Under the pieces are notes generated by a model, which searched no databases, had not been told where the DNA came from, and saw nothing but the letters and a program-made list of their open reading frames with translations. A DNA stretch of 64,000 nt, from positions 4,775,394 to 4,839,393 of the forward strand of contig CAJINV010000005.1 of NCBI GenBank assembly GCA_905178155.1. Direction: 5' to 3'. This stretch comes from Amoebophrya sp. A120 (lineage: Eukaryota > Sar > Dinophyceae > Syndiniales > Amoebophryaceae). Made by a program: the position numbers and the translations under genes. Shown here piece after piece: positions 34,601-44,208 of the stretch; the first letter of the stretch is position 1; every line of letters begins with the position of its first letter.

Positions 34601-35330
34601 GCTTGTTTCTCCAACACTTCCTCTACATCTACAGACTTCCAGTCTTCAACCCGTTCCAGCCACTTGTCAACACCATGGGCTTTCACTTGCTGCGGAGCTA
34701 TAACCCGCTCAGGTGTTACAATCTCAAACGTTACAATAGAATCTGAGATTTGTCTTGCCTGATGAACATGACAGACTCGGACAGCATTCCACTTTCCGCA
34801 ATACAAATTTCGCCAGATTGTAGTGCGGATTGGGACTCCAGAACTTGTCATGCGCAATCCTATGAGAGTTAGGTAGATCATGCACTCTTGCATCACAGAT
34901 TTCCATAGTCTATTGTAACGCTTGAGATAGTAACACCTGAGCTGGTTATAGGCGCAACCTGGATTTTTTCCGCTCCGTACTTGTGTTTTAAAGTCTTTTT
35001 GTTGAATTTGTCTTTCAGTAGTTGCTCGTCGATCGGAAGGTTTGTGATCTTCACCGGCGTGTTTTCCATGATAAAAGACTCGAAGAAGGAAACTTTCGGC
35101 TTATTTGATGGTGCCGAGTCTTTGTCGTCTGCTGTAGCAGGATCAGCAACAGCATGAGAACAATCTACAAAGTCCGCGAAGTCCATGCAGGCGACCGTGG
35201 GTTTCTTCTGCGGAGCTACGGGCTGTGCTTGTTCATCTGCAACTTCTTCTTTCGCAACTGCTCCCTCCGCGCTAGAGGACGGCAGCGATTTCATTTCTCC
35301 GACAGGAGAAGTGTCAGGGTGGGCCGTCAT
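31691..35330 (-). CDS. Two-domain 2-oxoglutarate oxygenase: JmjC (cupin_8) plus aspartyl/asparaginyl beta-hydroxylase
   Basis: Exons about 35330-34951, 34698-34242, 33989-31691; start taken at MTAHPDTSPVG (an upstream in-frame ATG at 35543 is possible). JmjC part: FFESFIMENTPVKI, then LGQGTKSRLHYDNQENFFLQ and SGRKRIRLFPP, with the iron-binding H-Y-D, and the second His in ELLYIPVGWWHEIEAV. After a few hundred residues comes an aspartyl beta-hydroxylase domain: SHAFVSALVPGTKIIPHFGP, SNRMLRVWLPLDGC, then EPFIWDHSYYHSAWNFG and TTRLVLIVDIWHPELSDGEI, with the expected His residues (IPHFGP and the YYH of DHSYYH) and Arg. Both families are Fe(II)/2-oxoglutarate dioxygenases; joining them in one chain is unusual. 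The last 2.3 kb, holding most of both domains, is one uninterrupted exon, so the fusion does not depend on intron choices. Confidence 0.85.
33990..34241 (-). mobile_element. Introner, family F1
   Basis: F1 ends, target duplication CAAGC. Removal gives NHDIWLGQGTKSRLHYDN, placing the JmjC iron site directly after the join. Confidence 0.92.
34699..34950 (-). mobile_element. Introner, family F6
   Basis: Ends TATAACCCGCTCAGGTGTTA and complement with AACACCTGAGCTGGTTATA; TAGTCTATTGTAACG faces CGTTACAATAGA inside. Target GGAGC versus GGCGC (one mismatch). Removal gives KIQVAPQQVKAHGVDKW in frame. Confidence 0.88.
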
Positions 35331-35733
35331 TGTGTCAAAGTGAAAAACGAAAGGATGAAGGTAACTACTGAACAAGACCTGTACACTTCTTATTTCGACA
35401 AGAACCTCAATAGGAAAGCGACTTGTGAGGACAAAAATCTCCTGACAAAAGAAAAGTGTGATTCGAAAGCATGAATGAAAAACCAGGGAGCCGTTTGCTC
35501 TGCTTCTGCATTGCAAAGGAGCTACTGTATCCGCCGCGAACATTAGAGTCGTGTAATCATACTAGACACGTCGCTTGACAGCTGCAAAAGCAGGTCAATG
35601 TTCTTCAATCTTGTCTTCCTTCTCTACTTCGCTTTCCGCGGAAGTGAAATTTGTGTTGTGAATAGAAGAAGTCTACAGTTTTTGTCGTGCTAGAGCTACT
35701 TCTCCACTTGTGAGTTCCGCCTTCGCAGTCCAT

Positions 35734-38700
35734 TCAGAAAATTTCATTCAGCAGGTCGTCATCCAGCAAGCTGCTGCTATGCAATGTAAATTTCCCGTAC
35801 ATGTACAAAATGCATTACAAATTTCGCTAACTTGCAGTGTCCAACTTGTCATGCTAGACTAGGATTGAAGGCAAGTTTCATCATGCAGAGACTGCATTTG
35901 TACGTGTCGGGGAAATTTACTGTGGATAGCTGCCCTCCTCGTTCACCAACTCCGGCTGCACCACCGCTTATTGTGAGGAAAAATCCCCCCAGCACATATC
36001 AAAACGAAGTTTGTGATGCTGGATTTGCGTACACAAATCAGCTTTCTCTTGCAGGAAGTACTTGGCGGCATTTCCTAAGGCTGTTCGGGTATGCAGAAGG
36101 CTAGCAATAACGCATGGCAGACAGGTTTGCCGTAGTCGAAAGCGCATGACAGATTGGCTTTGGAATGCGCCACATGGCTCCTATTCGCCTATAGGCAAGA
36201 CAAAGATGATTTGTGACCACAAATTAGCATCACAAATTTTTATTTTCATATGGGGAGGGGGGATTTTTCGTGTTGATACCGGTATTCTAATCTCCATTAC
36301 TTTCTCCCCGGCGTCCCACTCGCACACGGCTTGCGAACTGCAGAATCCTTTCGCTAATGGAAACCACATCACCAGCGGCATGTACTTTGCTTCCTTGGAT
36401 AAAAACATCAGCCGAAATCCCTCGTCGCTGATGGTCAAATAGCACTGTTTCGCGATGTTCCACCTCTTCAGTTTCGGGAGAAAAATCCGGCACACGAAAA
36501 ACGGGAACTGGGTTTGTAACAACTGCTCCAGCATCTTTTCCCCTGTGGCTGTTTCCGAGTCCTCCTCATTTTTCACCCAGCCTTGTTTTTTCCGAAAATT
36601 CTCCGCAAAGGACTCTTTCGTGTTGTAACAGGGGAGATCGAAACCGTTTAGTCGGGTTTTTTTTGATGTAGTTGTTGATGTTGTGTCGTCTTGCTCGATC
36701 TCCATACTTCTATTTGTTTCTTCATCAATGTCCTCTTCCCGCGCGTAGTACCAAACTTCGAATTCTGGGCGTTCTATCACCTCGACTTTTTCTTTCGGTT
36801 TATTGTTCTCCGTTACTGCATCGCCGTCCCCGCCTATGCAAGAAAAAAACTGCGAGTACAACTCTGTAAAAATGCAGAACATGCAAAAGAGTTACAGCTG
36901 TCATGCCAGACAGCCATGAAGTCCTCTTTCCGTGCTGTGTATGTTCCCTTACAAGCCACGCATGACAGGTTTTCTCTATCATGTAGAGCAAAGCTGTAAT
37001 GCTGTCAGCCGAAGAAAGTATACACTGTAACACAGTTTTTTTCTTGGATACCGCCCACCCCGGAACTGGAGCTCCCTTCTTCTTGGATCTGCGACTTCTT
37101 GGTGACGCGGATTCTTTGGTACTGCAACGGGCCCTATCAAATGCAAATGTGTCTGGGTCTGGAAGAATGAAAGTTAGTTTGTCATGCTTGTCTGACATGA
37201 CTCTCAAGTCTGTCATGCACATTACCCAAGAGCCCCACTTTTCTGTCATGCAGAAGCTCACTCTGTCATGCAGAAAGGCCAAGACTGTAGGACCTCCAAA
37301 ACTTGTCATACTTGCCACCCAATTGAGGCGCCCTCGTCTTTCTCAACCAGCATCACAAGTTTCCAGACCCAGACATATTTGCATTTGATAGGCCCTTGTA
37401 CTTGATCTTCGGGTATTTGACGTTCTGCGTGTCTAATGCGCACTTATACTTCTGCTGGATGGCGTTGATCGCGAACTCTTGGACCATTAGCTTCGATATT
37501 ACAATGAAAAACGCCCCCACCCCAGCACTTGGCAGTATTTGTATTGCAAACCTTTCCAATGGAAACGTTCCCCGTCTTGCATATCTCAGCATCACAAATT
37601 TTTCATGCTGAAGAGCCCAAGTCTGTGTTGCAGAGGAGCCCAACAGCAGCCGCATCTGTTATGCAAAAGACACCTCACGCACCTAGATTCTGCATCAGAA
37701 AAGCTCGCAGTCCTTTCATGCAAGACAAAAGCCTTTCATTATCATTTGGAAACTTTGCATGACAAACTTTTGCAAATTCGGGGTTGGGGGCATTTTTCAT
37801 TGTAGTAATCGATTCCGCTTCCTTTTCGCAATTTTCCACCACCATGGGGTGCACAAGCACGTCGATCACGATGCAGGCTTCCTAGTGGGTTTGATCATTT
37901 TTGTGAAGTGCATATCAGATGAAGAACAACAAGGTTACCACGCATGACAGAGCAAGTTTTTCATGTAAAAAATTGCATGACAGAGTCCAGCCAAGTCTAA
38001 GCGTACCTTCTTCTTATCGAAATCTTCTATGGGCGGCCCCACAGACACGGGTATTCTCAACCCCTGCTCTATCACAAGAAAAAAGTGTTACAGTTACCCA
38101 TTTGTTGGAGTTTCTGCATCACAAATTTTCTCTATGTGGCAGAGAAAACTTGCAATGCGAATATCATAAGGGAAAACAGGAAGGAAACGAAGCCCCCAAG
38201 CATTTCCTGCATGAGAGAGGTTGTCTGTGTTGCCGGTCTTGCATAGACTATGTGTGTAACAACTGTAACACTTTTCTCTTGCGATATGCTCCTCTTCCGC
38301 ACTCCCGGTTTGCTCTGCCATCAGGGACTGCATGTGCTATGCATTGCAAACATGTCTAAGCCTGAAAATTTGTAATGCGAGGCTGGGAATAGTGAATGTT
38401 CTGTAATGCATAAGCAACCACGAGAAAAATTTGCGCGGTCGAGTCCAAGTATTGCGTTTTTCGCATGACAAAATGCAGGGCTGCATGACAAGCAAAAAAA
38501 TCTCTTCTTGGACACGCATCACAAAGACAAACGAAGATTTCTCTTCAGTCATGCCAGACAAGCATGACAAACTTGCATTCTGCTTCCAGAACCAGACATC
38601 TTTGCAATGCATATGTGCGGTTTCTCTACCATTTCGTGACTGCAAATGTTGATGAACAGCTTCGTCTGCGCTATCCTGTGCAAAAGTATCGCATTCGTCT

Positions 38701-39584
38701 TCGTAGTGCAAACGTGCATTACAAATCTTTTTGTTAAGTCAAGTCCGCATTACAGATTTCATTTCTCATGCTGAGGAAATTTGTAATGCATTTACACCAG
38801 TACGACATTTTTGCAGTTCATATGCGCGTTGGATTTCTGATTCGCCCCGCTCCCCTGGATCAGGTTCGGCGCGCCCTGCCGGTAGGCAGTTTTCAGGACG
38901 AAACCTTTTGATGGTATGTAATACAGGTATAGATTTTCTACGCAATTTTGTCATGCAACTTCAACACGCATGGAACTATTCAGAGTTGCGTAGGTATGTA
39001 ATGCAAAACCACAGCTGCAACAAAAATCTCTTTTTGTACCTGGCACCGGCTCCACCACTGCCGCGCCCTCGCTGTCTATCTTTCCCAGCATGGATTTGTT
39101 CATTTGCTCCGACCGGTTTTTCGTGATCAACTTCTCGTACCTTTTCAAGTACTCATCCAACTGTTCTGGCGACCACTGAGCCATCTCCTCCGGCGACGCT
39201 CCGCCCATCAGCTGCTCGACCTCCTCTTTCGACAAGCCTGCGAAGCCGCCGCTGGGAACGCCCGACGCGCTGGGCGGCATCCCGCCGGGCGTCGGGAGGT
39301 TTTGTTCCATGGTTTTCCCTATCCTGTGCAAAAGTATCGTAGTCGTACTAATTGCAAATATACATGACAAATCTCCTTCCTAGGCCTAGGGTAAAACAGC
39401 ATTACAAATTCCACTTTTCTTCTTGCCAAAATTTGTGATGCAATTTATACTAGTAAGTACGATACTATTTGCAATGCATATTCCCATTCAGGATGTCGAA
39501 CGGGTTGCGGTTCGCCTCCGGATTCGCACCCAGCGGGTTCTCCGCGGTGGACATCCGCTCGTGCACGCGGAGCAGCTCGTCCAT
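35734..39584 (-). CDS. PIH1-domain protein (dynein arm assembly / R2TP type)
   Basis: Start ATG 39584 (MDELLRVHERMSTAENPLG). Exons about 39584-39481, 39319-39040, 38904-38823, 38671-38613, 38337-38287, 38068-38007, 37881-37809, 37497-37391, 37134-37051, 36834-36278, 35967-35929, 35777-35734; roughly 500 residues. The PIH1 domain is rebuilt across nine exons: EPVPGFVLKTAYRQGAPNLI, QTKLFINICSHEMVEKPHMQ, EQGLRIPVSVGPPIEDFDKK, KEACIVIDVLVHPMVVENCE and INAIQQKYKCALDTQNVKYP. PGFVxKT, FINxCxxxxVxxP, IPVSxGxxxxDxDK and VDVxxHP are PIH1 signatures. The C-terminal half has an acidic patch and VWYYAREEDIDEET, perhaps a CS-like region. Family knowledge: PIH1 proteins (Kintoun, PIH1D3) preassemble axonemal dyneins with HSP90. 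Nine introners lie in this one gene. Confidence 0.85.
35778..35928 (-). mobile_element. Introner, single copy
   Basis: Ends TATGCAATGTAAATTTCCCG and complement GGGGAAATTTACTGTGGATA. Target duplication GCTGC. Removal gives NEEGSSLLDDDLLNEIF before the stop, instead of an early stop inside the element. Confidence 0.85.
35968..36277 (-). mobile_element. Introner, family F4
   Basis: Left end TTATTGTGAGGAAAAATCCC, right end GGGGGGATTTTTCGTGTTGA; target ACCGC versus ACCGG. Removal gives EIRIPVVQPELVNEEG in frame. Confidence 0.85.
36835..37050 (-). mobile_element. Introner, F5-like
   Basis: Ends TATGCAAGAAAAAAACTG and complement CAGTTTTTTTCTTGGATA. Target duplication CCGCC. Removal gives SSSSGVGGDGDAVTENN in frame. 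Confidence 0.88.
37135..37390 (-). mobile_element. Introner, family F1
   Basis: Good F1 ends; target duplication GGCCC. Removal gives KIKYKGPLQYQRIRVTKK in frame. Confidence 0.92.
37498..37808 (-). mobile_element. Introner, F3/F4-related
   Basis: Ends ATTACAATGAAAAACGCCCC and complement GGGGGCATTTTTCATTGTAG. Target duplication TCGAT. Removal gives EKEAESKLMVQEFAIN in frame. Confidence 0.88.
37882..38006 (-). other. GT-AG intron of the PIH1 gene
   Basis: Minus strand GTACGCTTAG...CCCACTAG; joining gives EDFDKKKEACIVIDVLVHP, a PIH1 motif. Confidence 0.75.
38069..38286 (-). mobile_element. Introner, family F5, opposite orientation to 15947-16156
   Basis: Ends TATCACAAGAAAAAAGTGTT and complement AACACTTTTCTCTTGCGATA. 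Target duplication TGCTC. Removal gives GSAEEEQGLRIPVSVG in frame. The interior matches the reverse complement of 15947-16156. Confidence 0.92.
38338..38612 (-). mobile_element. Introner, diverged family F1
   Basis: Ends TATGCATTGCAAACATGTCT and complement AGACATCTTTGCAATGCATA. Target duplication ATGTGC. Removal gives EMVEKPHMQSLMAEQTG in frame. Confidence 0.9.
38672..38822 (-). mobile_element. Introner, family F2
   Basis: Ends TATCCTGTGCAAAAGTATCG and a diverged complement. Target duplication TGCGC. Removal gives NQKSNAQTKLFINIC in frame, a PIH1 signature. Confidence 0.92.
38905..39039 (-). other. GT-AG intron of the PIH1 gene
   Basis: Minus strand GTACAAAAAG...CATCAAAAG; joining gives VEPVPGFVLKT, the start of the PIH1 domain. 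Confidence 0.75.
39320..39480 (-). mobile_element. Introner, family F2
   Basis: Ends TATCCTGTGCAAAAGTATCG and complement CGATACTATTTGCAATGCATA. Target duplication TTCCC. Removal gives PFDILNGKTMEQNLPTP in frame. Confidence 0.9.
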
Positions 39585-40139
39585 CGTGCTGGTTCGTTGT
39601 TGTTGTGGTTCTGCTTGATTGGTAGAGATGTAGTCTTTTGAAAATGCAGGGCAACGAGGGAACTGGAGCGTCCGGCTAGACTCTGCAGCTGATCAACACA
39701 TTAGAGCACTCGGATGGGATCCCACCTAACTCGACTATTAAAACACACACGACTGGATCTCCTTTGCAAGACATCCAAGCTTGCATCTCACGCTCACAAC
39801 GTTGTCACACGCCGGTCCTGGACGCCTCATGCGGTCTCTCCTTACCAACTCGCCTCCAGCGGCTCTACTACCAGTTCAGTTTGTATTCGCCCCCACCCTA
39901 GGTGTTTGGTTTATTAGGATAATTTTTCGCACTCTCGCCCTCCTACCTCCTGAAAGCTCTATTGACACGCTCCATCTTCCGCATTCTACCGGCCCCAGCC
40001 GTCTGTGCTCCACGAAAGGAGAACACGGTGACTGCTCCTGCAGCTTGCATTGCCCACACGACGGTAGCTCGCTTCGCTCGAAGTCCAGAAACCAATCTGG
40101 TCGATACGCCGGGCTCTAAGTTCTACAGCGACAAAGAAA
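39585..40139. other. Intergenic, no gene seen
   Basis: Upstream flank of the PIH1 gene leading into the GC-rich region. Ordinary composition; no ORF of note. Confidence 0.4.
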
Positions 40140-41000
40140 ACACCCTCTCCCGGGGGGCAAATCAAAAGCACGGCGGGCCGAGCGATCCGCTGCCGGCGGC
40201 CAGCGAGCACGCGAAGCTAACCGGACGGCACCCGCCTCCGGCCAAGCTGGCCCTCTAGCCACAGAGATGGCGGGCCGATGGAAACAAAGGCGGCGCGGCG
40301 AGGGCCGGGAGGCAGGCGTAAGTCCCTCCGGCCCTTACCTGCGGCTGCTTCGGATGCATGGATGAGCGCACGACCCCGGCAAAGCCAAACATCGCAAGGA
40401 ACCGAAACGGGCCACGGCACTTCGGCGGGCCCTTGCGAGCGGGCCCGCTGGCGCGGCTACCGGCGGGGGCTTCCGCGCGCCCGCGGGGGCATGCCACGCA
40501 AGTAAAATAATGAACCGGAGGCGCAGCCCCGCGCGATAGCGGCTTTGTTTTAGGGCCTCTTCCGCTTGGGCGGTGAACCGCTTGCCGAGGTCCGACGCCT
40601 CCGCCGAAACACCTGGCCCATCGCGCGCCATGCTCCCGCGGTTTTCGAGCAAGCTAACATGGGGCGCGGCCGCGGGCGCGCGAAAAGAGCAGGGGCGCCC
40701 GCGCGCCGCCAGGGTGGCGGGCGACGTTGCGGCGCTTTTTTTGTTTTTCTGGCCGCTACGCCTATTCCCTGAAGCTGAACGAAGAATGGCTTCGGGCAGT
40801 CGCCCCCGCCCGCGCTGCGCCATTCGGCGGCCGCACCCCCGCCATTGACGCGCCGAAACAACGACAGGCGGCGCCCGCACTGCGAGCGGCTGGCGCATGG
40901 CTCCAAGGTAGGCCAGAAGACACAGCGGCCATGCTCGCAAAGATGCTGCACGCGGCGCGGGGCGTCTGGGTCGCTGTTTTTGTCTCGTCCGGTTCTTCAC
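40140..41000. other. GC-rich intergenic island
   Basis: High G+C block with the same look as the others. The longest ORF overlapping it (minus strand, 40335-41174) has no protein-like pattern. A 42-bp copy of the PIH1 gene start lies just beyond its right side (41201-41242). Confidence 0.65.
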
Positions 41001-41200
41001 GCCACCGAGCCCAGACCCTTCCATCTCAGGAAAGCCAGGCACCCATCTTTCGTTTCTACTGGAGCTGATCCACAAATAACAAAGAATGCCTACTTTAGCG
41101 AATCCGGAAAGAATTTGAAAGGTTGTACTTACGTACATACACACGGAGGGATCACTCTCATCGGGGGCGCTCAATGTTGTGACTGAGCCACCACTCTCTA

Positions 41201-41242
41201 GACATCCGCTCGTGCACGCGGAGCAGCTCGTACATCGTGCTG
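41201..41242. repeat. Duplicate of the PIH1 gene start region
   Basis: Forty-two bases, beginning GACATCCGCTCGTGCACGCG, match 39550-39591 with one difference (TACATCG in place of TCCATCG), which falls next to the start codon. The flanks differ, so this is a small dispersed duplication, not a tandem copy. Confidence 0.85.
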
Positions 41243-41499
41243 CTCACTCTGAAGAGCTCGTTTTTTTTTTGCAAACCACGCTCGCATAAACTTTGTTCTA
41301 GTGGCTTTGCCACTTCAGATTTCTCTGACTTTCTCCTCAGCCTGGTGTTTAATTTGGTCGCGGTCCTCTAGCTGCAAGCCCTTCTAACACGACACTCGCT
41401 TCTCCGCACTCCAACGGCCTCCCACTTCCCCGGCTTTGGTCAAAGAAAAATAACAAACTACAGACGCTGCCTTCACAGCTAGCAATCCCCACGATCCGG

Positions 41500-43420
41500 T
41501 GGCCCCCTTCGCCCGGGGCGCAACAATAAAAGCCGATCGGCAAGGCCACACTGCGACGCAGAAGACGCCCGCGGGCGCATGAGAAGCTATAGCACGGCGG
41601 GCCGCCCGTCCGAGGCACTGCAGGCGGCCTGCGAACACCCGGGCTGCGCGGGGAAATTCGCGGCAAGCCCACACACTCACACAGACAAGCTGGAACAGCT
41701 GCGGCCGGGGCCGGGGGCGATTCATTCGCGCTGCGGCTGCCCGGGCCGGGCCGGGCGGCCGCCGGCCAGACGCAACTCAGGGAAGCCGCGCGGGGCCCGC
41801 TCGCGCGCTTTCGCGGAAAAGGCTGCGCGCGGCGCACCCCGGGCGCGCGCGCGCGGCATAACAGTAAGGCGCGCCCCTCCGGGTGGGCGTAGGCAGTTCC
41901 TTCAGAGCTTGGCCCGCGGCAAGGCGCCGGCCTCTGCCAACAAACCGCGGGCCCGTCGTACTTGCTACCGTCCGAATCAGTCCGCGCAAACCCGCAGAGA
42001 GGGCCGCGCTGCCACCCTGCGAGAACCCGGCGAGATCGCTCGGACGGCGCTCCGCCAATCGGACGGCCGGCGCCCCGTATTGTAGGCCCGCATCGTCACG
42101 GCCTGCGGCGCTGCAGGCATTCTGGCCCGCCTAAGTGCTTGCGCGGCAGGCGTTTGGCGCCGGCCTACCGCAGGGCGGGCCCCGCCCCAATGAGGTCCGC
42201 CGCACTGCGGGTTCCGAGCTTGTCAACGCCACGGGCCTAATGCATCCCCTTCCAGCAGAGGGGCGGGGACAGCGCAACCGTGGCCCGCGCGCTGCGCTGC
42301 GCGATCCAAGACCAAGACGGCGCCCAGATAAGTTTGCTACGCACGCAGCAAGGCTAGCGCGACACTGCCTAGTCCTTTTCGTGTGATGGTCTCCGTAGAT
42401 GGTAATGGCGCAGAGTGGAGAGGGAGACCCTTCGATCTCACAAAAACGAGCACAATGCCGGTCCTTCTAATCTCCCGCTCCGCAAAAAAGCTACCTCATG
42501 CTGTTGCTTTTGCGCTCACACAACCTAGTACAACTCAGCCAAGAGCTCTTCTCTCGCCCACACATCCACTCGACTTTGGTCCAGCTTGCGCTCCACCTTC
42601 ACTAACAGTGAGAAAAAACACCGGCGGAATGAAACCCGAAAAGAAGGCGCCACGCTTGGGACTAGGACCAAGTTGCGCCAAGCAGCCCAGCAAACGGTCC
42701 CGCGGTGTGTGCCATTAATAATTTAGACAATGACCCACATCGACGCCAACGACACCCGAATCGGGATGCGCACTAACGAAACAGCCCGGCAGCTGCCGGG
42801 GATGGGCAGGCCGCCCGCCGCCCGGGGAAGGGCCGGTAGGAATGCGGCGCCCCACATAGTGGCCGCTCGGGAGGAGGCAGCCCGGCGCCCTGCGAGCAAC
42901 GGGCTGCCCTTGCATTGAATTGCCTGGCGGGCGGCGAGCTGGCATTGAATTGCCTGGCGGCGCGGCGTCATTCGATTCAAACAAAGGCGCCACGCGGCTG
43001 CCTACTACACCCGCGCGCCCCCACGCTGCGCCATTCCGGCGGGCGCGCCGCGAAAAAAACGAAAACGCGCCGCAGGGTTGGGGGGAGGGCCGAGGGCTGG
43101 AAGGCAGGGGGCGCGCGGCTCTTATCGGCGTAAATCCGTGGCGGGTTTGGCCGGTGGGCCATTGCTTTCCGGTCTGCATTTCGGAGTCCCGCCCGCCATC
43201 GGCCGCGCGCGAGCAGGCAGCCCGCCGCGGCTCGATTTGTAGCGGGCGGGGCCAATGCCGTGCCCCCGTGGGCGACATTCTGCGCCGTCTTGGCGTCCTG
43301 CCCCTGGTCGCGCATTGCCCCAAGCAGGTGACACCGTAGCCGCCCCACGTCGAAAGGCCGGCCCCGCTCGCCAGAGAAGAAACCACACACAAGGCGCGGA
43401 CCCGCTGTCTGAGGTAGGCG
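41500..43420. other. GC-rich intergenic island (longest)
   Basis: About 1.9 kb, very G+C rich except for an ordinary stretch at 42360-42720. Contains a close direct repeat of GGCATTGAATTGCCTGGCGG (near 42911 and 42941). No protein-like ORF, no rRNA or tRNA pattern recognised. A pyrimidine-rich stretch follows at about 43490-43620. Confidence 0.65.
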
Positions 43421-44208
43421 CCCGCTGTTACTCAAGGGACTGCCATCTTTACAATTTCCTTCCTGTGCGCCGCACTGTGCCAGAGCCTCACTCCCGCGCC
43501 CGCTCTGCTCCCTCTGATAGATGAATTGTGTGTCTCGAGCCCCATTTGGCTTGCGTTTGCTCTCATCCTCTTCCTCAATTACTCATCCGTGCTGTCCCTC
43601 ATAAGTACCAGGCTGACCAAGAAAAGACCCCTTCTCCGTAGCATCGCAATGGCCGTGAGTCGACCAAAAAGTGCCAGCTTTTGGCTGTGTGGCTATGAAA
43701 CATTTGAATAACACTTTTTTCAGTGAAACTAGGAGACGTAGAATCAATGATACAGGACTGCTGGTGGGCTCGGTCCCAAAAAATTGTTCAAGTTTTGCAT
43801 TTTCAATGTGTTCATTTGTATTTTTTACAAGTAGTGTCTTTTCTTTTCACACGAGCAATGATGCAACAGATCACGCTCGACGAAGTCTAATATTCAAAAC
43901 GATAAATCAAGGGCGATGGACTAACCTCTTGTAACTGTAGATTAGCCTGCTCTTATCTGCGTATAACTGGTATAAGTGTTTGATGGCGTTGTATTGCTTA
44001 GTGTGTCACCTTGTGTGCAAAGTGCGACGCCGCCCTTGTGCAATGTAAACTTTATTCGGGTTTGTGACAAAGATAAAAGAATCTTTCTGTGTCGGTAAAA
44101 AAATCTTCGGTTTCATCTTGTTCTCCCGCCGGAAAATGGAATTCGAGTAGGAGCGTGAGGACGTCTTCTACTTGTGCAGCAGAGCCAGCCCCAGCTTCTT
44201 CCACTTTC
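43421..44208. other. Intergenic, no gene seen
   Basis: 3' flank of the first discoidin-like gene. Ordinary composition, no clear ORF or repeat. Confidence 0.4.

Noticed and set aside
40335-41174. Minus-strand ORF of 279 codons, and similar ORFs in other GC-rich islands
   Set aside because: Arg/Ala/Pro/Gly-rich translation in every frame, as expected where stops are rare; no motif recognised.
25290-43420. GC-rich islands as ribosomal RNA genes or tRNA clusters
   Set aside because: No conserved SSU, LSU or 5S stretches and no tRNA T-loop patterns seen; I cannot exclude highly fragmented RNA genes without a search.
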